Shown here: piece by piece, positions 1 to 3,154 of the stretch
Position numbering within the stretch: the first letter of the stretch is position 1
Layout: each line of letters begins with the position of its first letter
Origin: Treponema sp.
Lineage (GTDB): Bacteria > Spirochaetota > Spirochaetia > Treponematales > Breznakiellaceae
Direction of reading: 5' to 3'
Length of the DNA: 6,140 nucleotides
Assembly: GCA_031257715.1 (NCBI GenBank)
Contig: JAIROE010000101.1
Location: 1 to 6,140 of the forward strand
The notes under the pieces: model-generated
Databases searched by the model: none
Told to the model about the DNA's origin: nothing
The model's input: the letters and a program-made list of their open reading frames with translations, nothing else
Translations under genes and position numbers: made by a program

Positions 1-7
1 CTTGTTC

Positions 8-26
8 AAGAACCCGGTTGGTTCTT
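8..26. repeat. Small inverted repeat (hairpin 1)
   Basis: AAGAACC (8-14) pairs with GGTTCTT (20-26) around a five-base loop. It is the first of four hairpins packed into the non-coding stretch 1-142. The left window edge lies inside this non-coding region, so what precedes it is unknown. No function can be assigned. Confidence 0.5.
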
Positions 27-27
27 T

Positions 28-44
28 GCCAAGCTTCGCTTGGC
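28..44. repeat. Small inverted repeat (hairpin 2)
   Basis: GCCAAGC (28-34) and GCTTGGC (38-44) form a perfect seven-base-pair stem with a TTC loop. No T run follows, so it is not an intrinsic terminator on the + strand. It sits one base after hairpin 1, which suggests a compound palindromic intergenic element. Confidence 0.55.
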
Positions 45-57
45 TTACAAGTCTCGC

Positions 58-104
58 AGATTTGGTGTATTTTTTGCAAAAATCCGCCAAATCTACCGTT
101 TTTT
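58..104 (+). terminator. Long imperfect hairpin followed by T run; possible terminator
   Basis: AGATTTGG (58-65) pairs with CCAAATCT (87-94). The pairing continues inward through a T-G wobble and a G-C pair, one mismatch, then an AT-only arm closing on a TGC loop: about 16 pairs over 37 bases. Six T residues at 99-104 follow the stem after a four-base ACCG gap. This could terminate an unseen + strand gene to the left. The gap between stem and T run, and the AT-rich top, make it atypical. It may instead be one palindrome of a repeated intergenic element. Confidence 0.4.
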
Positions 105-110
105 AGCGGA

Positions 111-142
111 AGTTGTTCAGTAACTGAAGTTATTGAACAACT
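111..142. repeat. Strong 14-bp inverted repeat before the M15 gene
   Basis: AGTTGTTCA (111-119) is the exact reverse complement of TGAACAACT (134-142). Pairing extends inward through one G-T wobble and TAAC/GTTA to a TGAA tetraloop, giving 14 pairs in 32 bases. The stem ends eight bases before the Shine-Dalgarno of the M15 gene, so it lies in that gene's leader or promoter zone. The heptamer TTGTTCA also occurs at 2-8, which makes 2-8 and 134-140 an inverted pair bracketing the whole block. Only AATTTT follows the stem, so a terminator role is weak. Confidence 0.65.
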
Positions 143-150
143 CTAATTTT

Positions 151-159
151 AAGGAGAGG
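151..159 (+). promoter_or_regulatory. Ribosome binding site deciding a TTG start
   Basis: AAGGAGAGG matches the Shine-Dalgarno consensus, with AGGAG ending six bases before the TTG at 163. A longer reading from the TTG at 133 would start inside the 111-142 hairpin and place this site within the coding sequence, so 163 is preferred. Confidence 0.7.
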
Positions 160-162
160 CAA

Positions 163-1227
163 TTGCTGTACAGACGTGTTTTTCTTCCTTTTTTGCTTCT
201 TTTTGCCGCCGCAGATTGTTTCTCCGGGGGAAATACGCAAAAAGCGTCCGCCGCCGCTTCTTCTTCCGCCGAAACGGCGAGGATCGGGCGGAATCCCGGC
301 GATTCAGGTTTGTATGCGGACGTGGACGCCGGTGTGTTTTCGGAAAGGGAAAGTTCTCCCGTTGTTTCGGGCCTTCCGGAGCCTGCCCCGGATTCCCGCC
401 GGGCCGAACAGGTAATGAAGGCCCTCGCGGCCGCGTATCCTGACCGTATTGGTGAAGTCCGCTTTAAAGACGGCGACTGGGCGGTGCGGCTTGTTGTTTT
501 CGGCGCGCCGGAGGAAAAGCGGGAGCGCTGGTATTATTACGCCGGCGGCCGGATTTTGCCCGACGAACTCCGGGAAAAGGCGGCGGAGTACGATCCCCAG
601 CCCTTTTACAACTACCCGGCGGACCTTCCCCCCTGGAAAGATCCTTCCCCGGAAGACGCGGCCCGCATGAAGAGCCAATCGGAACGGCGCCGCCAGAATC
701 CGCCCCGGCGTTCCCAGCACTTTTTTGACGACCTGTGGCGGGCCCACAGCCGCGATGAATCTTGGGACCGCGTAAAATCCATCCGGTTTCTCGGGCATCC
801 GGTGATGATCCATTATTCCATTCTGGAGGATCTTGCGGTGGTGGAGGAGCGCATTCTTGCCGAATCCAAAACCAATCCCCAGGTACGGCAGTGGATCGGC
901 AGCCTTAACACCCTTGACGGCTGGAACTGGCGGAGCATAGCGGAAACCCGGAGCCGGAGTTTTCATGCCTACGGCGCCGCGCTTGATCTTTTGCCCAAAT
1001 CGCTGGGCGGCCGTGAAACATACTGGCTGTGGGCCGCCCGGAGAAATTCCAGATGGTGGACCATTTCCTACGACAAACGCTTCCATCCCCCCGATGCGGT
1101 GATACGGGCCTTTGAGGCCCAAGGATTTATCTGGGGCGGCAAATGGCTTTTTTTCGATACCATGCATTTTGAATACCGGCCTGAAATTTTTGTCCTCAAT
1201 GATCTGCCCCTGTCCGATCTCCGTTGA
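163..1227 (+). CDS. Secreted M15-family zinc peptidase (D-Ala-D-Ala carboxypeptidase / L-Ala-D-Glu endopeptidase type)
   Basis: This 354-residue protein is probably a peptidoglycan peptidase acting outside the cytoplasmic membrane. The C-terminal domain carries the M15 zinc site. The motif SxHxxGxAxD is present at S266-D275 and gives ligands H268 and D275. D332-T-M-H335 supplies the general base and the third ligand. WGG at 324-326 precedes it, as in the VanY/CwlK-like M15 enzymes. The N-terminus (MLYRRVFLPFLLLFAAA) is a signal peptide. A cysteine follows at residue 19, but an aspartate stands just before it, which is poor for a lipobox, so a lipoprotein is possible but unproven. Residues about 25-80 are an Ala/Ser/Pro-rich linker. 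Residues about 85-250 contain an aromatic-rich region I do not recognise. The start is TTG at 163, chosen for its Shine-Dalgarno; an in-frame TTG at 133 would add ten residues. Whether it cleaves D-Ala-D-Ala or L-Ala-D-Glu cannot be read from the sequence. Confidence 0.88.
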   Translation: MLYRRVFLPFLLLFAAADCFSGGNTQKASAAASSSAETARIGRNPGDSGLYADVDAGVFSERESSPVVSGLPEPAPDSRRAEQVMKALAAAYPDRIGEVRFKDGDWAVRLVVFGAPEEKRERWYYYAGGRILPDELREKAAEYDPQPFYNYPADLPPWKDPSPEDAARMKSQSERRRQNPPRRSQHFFDDLWRAHSRDESWDRVKSIRFLGHPVMIHYSILEDLAVVEERILAESKTNPQVRQWIGSLNTLDGWNWRSIAETRSRSFHAYGAALDLLPKSLGGRETYWLWAARRNSRWWTISYDKRFHPPDAVIRAFEAQGFIWGGKWLFFDTMHFEYRPEIFVLNDLPLSDLR

Positions 1228-1283
1228 ACCGGTTTCCCGCCCTTTTGTATCCTGCTGGTGATATTTATATCGCTGACAGGTGT

Positions 1284-1312
1284 TTGGCTTGCCGTCAAAT
1301 ATCAGGGATAAT
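1284..1312 (+). promoter_or_regulatory. Putative sigma-70 promoter of the XRE regulator
   Basis: TTGGCT (1284-1289) and GATAAT (1307-1312) are separated by 17 bases, matching four of six and five of six consensus positions. The predicted transcription start is around 1319-1320, directly before the ATG at 1321. The mRNA could therefore be nearly leaderless, and no well-spaced Shine-Dalgarno is visible (AGGGA at 1304-1308 is 12 bases away). The rest of the 93-base gap after the M15 stop holds a short palindrome (GATAT/ATATC, 1260-1271) and no clear terminator. Confidence 0.5.
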
Positions 1313-1322
1313 AACATATTAT
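1308..1322. promoter_or_regulatory. Dyad over -10 box and start codon; candidate autoregulatory operator
   Basis: ATAATA (1308-1313) and TATTAT (1317-1322) are perfect inverted six-base arms around ACA. The dyad covers most of the putative -10 box and the first two bases of the regulator's ATG. A protein bound here would block transcription initiation. XRE-type repressors often bind short dyads at their own promoters. Assignment to this regulator is inference, and AT-rich six-base arms can arise by chance. Confidence 0.35.
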
Positions 1323-1668
1323 GGATAACAGTCTTGACGATGCGGGTGTTCGCCTTTTATTTGCGAGAAACCTGAGACGTCTTCGGGAAACACGACGTAT
1401 TTCACAACTTAATCTGTCAAGCATAACAGGGTTGGCTAATAATTTCATCAACGAAATAGAGAACTGTAACAAGTGGGTTTCCGCCGATACAATCGCCAAA
1501 TTCTCAAGAGCCCTGGACGTGGAGCCGTATCGTTTTTTCCTTCCGGAGTCGCGGTGGAACGAGCCCGAAATTAAGACTTATCTTGACGATGTGGCCGATT
1601 CCCTCCAGAGAACTGTGGGAGACGTGGTAAGCAGGTATTCCCCGGAAAAGAAAGAAGGCGAAAATTGA
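1321..1668 (+). CDS. XRE-family helix-turn-helix transcriptional regulator
   Basis: This 115-residue protein is a small cytoplasmic DNA-binding regulator. Residues about 15-68 form a Cro/C1-type HTH domain. It contains a first helix with NLRRLRETRRISQ, a turn around SSITGLANNFINEIE with the usual INxIE recognition-helix pattern, and the closing helix SADTIAKFSRALDVEPYRFF. The tail (about 72-115) is acidic and helical with a possible amphipathic segment, perhaps for dimerisation; I recognise no ligand-binding domain there. The start is the ATG at 1321, immediately downstream of a putative promoter and without an obvious ribosome binding site. The stop codon (1666-1668) lies inside the -35 box of the thyA promoter, so the two genes are tightly packed but probably separately transcribed. 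The target genes are unknown; autoregulation and control of thyA-folA are possible from position and shared promoter sequence. Confidence 0.88.
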   Translation: MDNSLDDAGVRLLFARNLRRLRETRRISQLNLSSITGLANNFINEIENCNKWVSADTIAKFSRALDVEPYRFFLPESRWNEPEIKTYLDDVADSLQRTVGDVVSRYSPEKKEGEN

Positions 1669-1693
1669 CAGCCCGCCGTCAACGAAGTATAAT
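1665..1693 (+). promoter_or_regulatory. Consensus sigma-70 promoter for thyA-folA
   Basis: TTGACA (1665-1670) and TATAAT (1688-1693) are separated by exactly 17 bases, so all twelve consensus positions match. The predicted start of transcription is near 1700, giving a leader of about 54 bases before the thyA ATG. The -35 box contains the stop codon of the preceding regulator gene. An inverted pair TTGAC/GTCAA (1665-1669 and 1678-1682) covers the -35 and spacer. CCGTCAA (1676-1682) and TTGACGG (1706-1712) form a second inverted pair flanking the -10 box. These could be operator arms. Confidence 0.85.
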
Positions 1694-1710
1694 CCCCTGT
1701 GTTTTTTGAC

Positions 1711-1730
1711 GGTTCCCGGAGACGGGGATT
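1711..1730 (+). promoter_or_regulatory. Hairpin with GNRA-type loop in the thyA leader
   Basis: TTCCCG (1713-1718) pairs with CGGGGA (1723-1728) around a GAGA tetraloop, extended by two G-T wobbles at 1711-1712/1729-1730. No T run follows, so it is not a terminator. TTCCC (1713-1717) is also the exact complement of GGGAA (1744-1748) in the thyA ribosome binding site, so a competing fold could hide that site. I recognise no known riboswitch class here. Confidence 0.35.
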
Positions 1731-1753
1731 CGGTCTGGAACGGGGGAAGATAC

Positions 1754-2620
1754 ATGAAAGCCTATCTCGATATAGCGGAAAAAATACTTTCGGAAGGAAG
1801 TCTTAAAAAGAACCGGACCGGCGTTGACGCCCTTACCATTGCCGGGGCCATGTTCGAGCATGATATGGCAGGGGGTTTCCCCCTTTTAACTACCAAAAAA
1901 ATCCCCTACCGCCTCGTGGCGTCGGAACTGGAATTTTTTATCCGGGGCATTACCGACAAGGAATGGCTGCGGGAGCGGAACAATCATATATGGGACGAAT
2001 GGTGCAGTCCGGGCAGAGCGCCCTACGGGAACGACCCCGAGTCACGGGAAAAGATGAGGGTGGAGCGGGATCTGGGGCCCGTCTACGGCTGGCAATGGCG
2101 GAATTTTGGGGCGCGATACACGGCCTGGAATACGCCCCCGGAGGACGGGGGAAAGGATCAGCTTGGGGAGCTCGTCGATATGCTGAAAAAAGATCCGGGC
2201 AGCCGGCGCATGCTGGTATCCGCCTGGAATCCGCCGGATCTGCCGAACATGGCCCTGCCGCCCTGTCATTACAGTTTTCAGGTTACCGTAATAAACGGCA
2301 GGCTCAACCTGCTCTGGAATCAGCGTTCCGTCGATACGGCGCTGGGGCTTCCTTTCAATATCGCAAGTTACGGGACGCTTCTTCACCTTTTGGCGAAGGA
2401 GGCGGGGCTTTCCGAAGGAAAACTCATCGGCTTTCTTGGGGATACCCACATCTACGTCAATCATGTGGAGGGCATCAGGGAACAGCTTGCGCGGAGCCCC
2501 CGGCCCCTGCCGTGCATCAGGACCGGGCGTTTTACCTCGATCTTCGACTGGGAGTATACCGACTCATCGGTCGAAGGCTACGATCCGCATCCGGCAATTA
2601 AATTCGACATTGCGGTGTGA
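1754..2620 (+). CDS. thyA: Thymidylate synthase (ThyA)
   Basis: ThyA methylates dUMP to dTMP using 5,10-methylenetetrahydrofolate, which it oxidises to dihydrofolate; it acts in the cytoplasm as a homodimer. The 288-residue protein shows the family landmarks. R21 lies in NRTG and binds phosphate. The catalytic cysteine is C171 in ALPPCHYSFQ, equivalent to E. coli C146. The arginine pair is in SRRMLVSAWNP, N202 is in LPFNIASY, and H232 and Y234 are in GDTHIYVNH. The C-terminus, IAV, matches the family's closing residues. The positions run 25 residues ahead of E. coli because of extra residues in the small-domain region (roughly residues 85-140), so it is somewhat longer than the 264-residue E. 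coli enzyme. The ATG at 1754 is preferred: GGGGGAAG (1742-1749) precedes it and the conserved sequence begins there. An upstream in-frame TTG at 1706 would start almost at the predicted transcript end. It overlaps folA by four bases. Confidence 0.97.
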   Translation: MKAYLDIAEKILSEGSLKKNRTGVDALTIAGAMFEHDMAGGFPLLTTKKIPYRLVASELEFFIRGITDKEWLRERNNHIWDEWCSPGRAPYGNDPESREKMRVERDLGPVYGWQWRNFGARYTAWNTPPEDGGKDQLGELVDMLKKDPGSRRMLVSAWNPPDLPNMALPPCHYSFQVTVINGRLNLLWNQRSVDTALGLPFNIASYGTLLHLLAKEAGLSEGKLIGFLGDTHIYVNHVEGIREQLARSPRPLPCIRTGRFTSIFDWEYTDSSVEGYDPHPAIKFDIAV

Positions 2621-3144
2621 AGATGGGAAAGCCGCTCGTTATCATCATCGCCGCCGTGGCGGAAAACCGCGTGATAGGCAGGGGCGGCGCCATTCCCTGG
2701 TCCATCAGGGAAGACATGCGGCGGTTCAGGGATCTTACCATGGGCTTTCCCTGCGTCATGGGACGGAGGACCTGGGAATCCCTGCCGCGTAAACCGCTTC
2801 CCGGAAGGCCCAACATAGTTGTGTCAAAATTGATGGCCGCGCGCCGTGCCGGGAGTCCGGGTGACAGGAGCGCGGGCGGAGAAAGCACGGACGGCGCGCT
2901 GATCTTTCCTTCGCTTGATGAGGCGCTGAAACACTGCGGTGCTTACGAAAAGGTTTTTATCTGCGGCGGCGCTTCACTTTACCGCGAGGCGATGCCTGCG
3001 GCGGATATCATGGAGATAACGATGATCCATGAATCTTTTAAGGGCGATGTTTTTTTCCCCGAAATAGATCCCCGCGTATGGGTCGAAAGCGCCGTCGTCA
3101 GAAACGAAGGCTTTTCCTTTATCAGTTTTTCACGAAAAAAATGA
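2617..3144 (+). CDS. folA: Dihydrofolate reductase
   Basis: FolA reduces dihydrofolate to tetrahydrofolate with NADPH, recycling the product of the adjacent thymidylate synthase. The protein has 175 residues from the GTG. Family motifs appear in order. The loop AENRVIGRGGAIPW (15-28) is followed by the acidic active-site residue D33 (equivalent to E. coli D27) and T41. MGRRTWES is at 48-55 and the LPGRPNIVVS strand at 61-70. The cofactor-binding ICGGASLY is at 115-122, and a C-terminal beta hairpin follows. A loop at about 72-93, rich in Gly, Ser and Arg, is longer than in E. coli (159 residues). The start is GTG at 2617, sharing GTGA with the thyA stop, or ATG two codons later at 2623. Neither has a strong ribosome binding site, which points to translational coupling with thyA. 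Confidence 0.96.
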   Translation: MKMGKPLVIIIAAVAENRVIGRGGAIPWSIREDMRRFRDLTMGFPCVMGRRTWESLPRKPLPGRPNIVVSKLMAARRAGSPGDRSAGGESTDGALIFPSLDEALKHCGAYEKVFICGGASLYREAMPAADIMEITMIHESFKGDVFFPEIDPRVWVESAVVRNEGFSFISFSRKK

Positions 3145-3154
3145 TCGGCGCGCC
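3145..3154. other. Ten-base convergent gap with GGCGCGCC palindrome
   Basis: Only ten bases separate the folA stop from the stop of the minus-strand coiled-coil gene. Eight of them (3147-3154) are the palindrome GGCGCGCC, which has no loop and so is not a usual terminator stem. The A run inside the folA end reads as a T run on the minus strand. I see no convincing intrinsic terminator for either gene. Confidence 0.5.

Noticed and set aside
1..142. tRNA, small RNA or CRISPR in the left non-coding block
   Set aside because: The hairpins do not assemble into a cloverleaf, there are no regularly spaced identical repeats with spacers, and no known RNA family is recognisable.
133..162. Extension of the M15 protein to the TTG at 133
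   Set aside because: This start lies inside a strong hairpin with no ribosome binding site, whereas TTG at 163 follows AAGGAGAGG at proper spacing and begins a typical signal peptide.
304..1317. 337-codon minus-strand open frame opposite the M15 peptidase
   Set aside because: It lies opposite a gene with clear zinc-site motifs; its translation shows no domain and reflects third-position GC bias.
1706..1753. Upstream TTG start for thyA
   Set aside because: It would begin a few bases after the predicted transcript start, without a ribosome binding site; family homology starts at the ATG at 1754.
1963..2601. 212-codon + strand frame overlapping thyA
   Set aside because: A shifted-frame shadow of thyA, whose catalytic motifs are intact throughout.
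3120..3145. TTTTTCACGAAAAA as a terminator stem at the folA end
   Set aside because: The stem is AT-only with a minimal loop and lies inside the folA coding end, so it is too weak to call.
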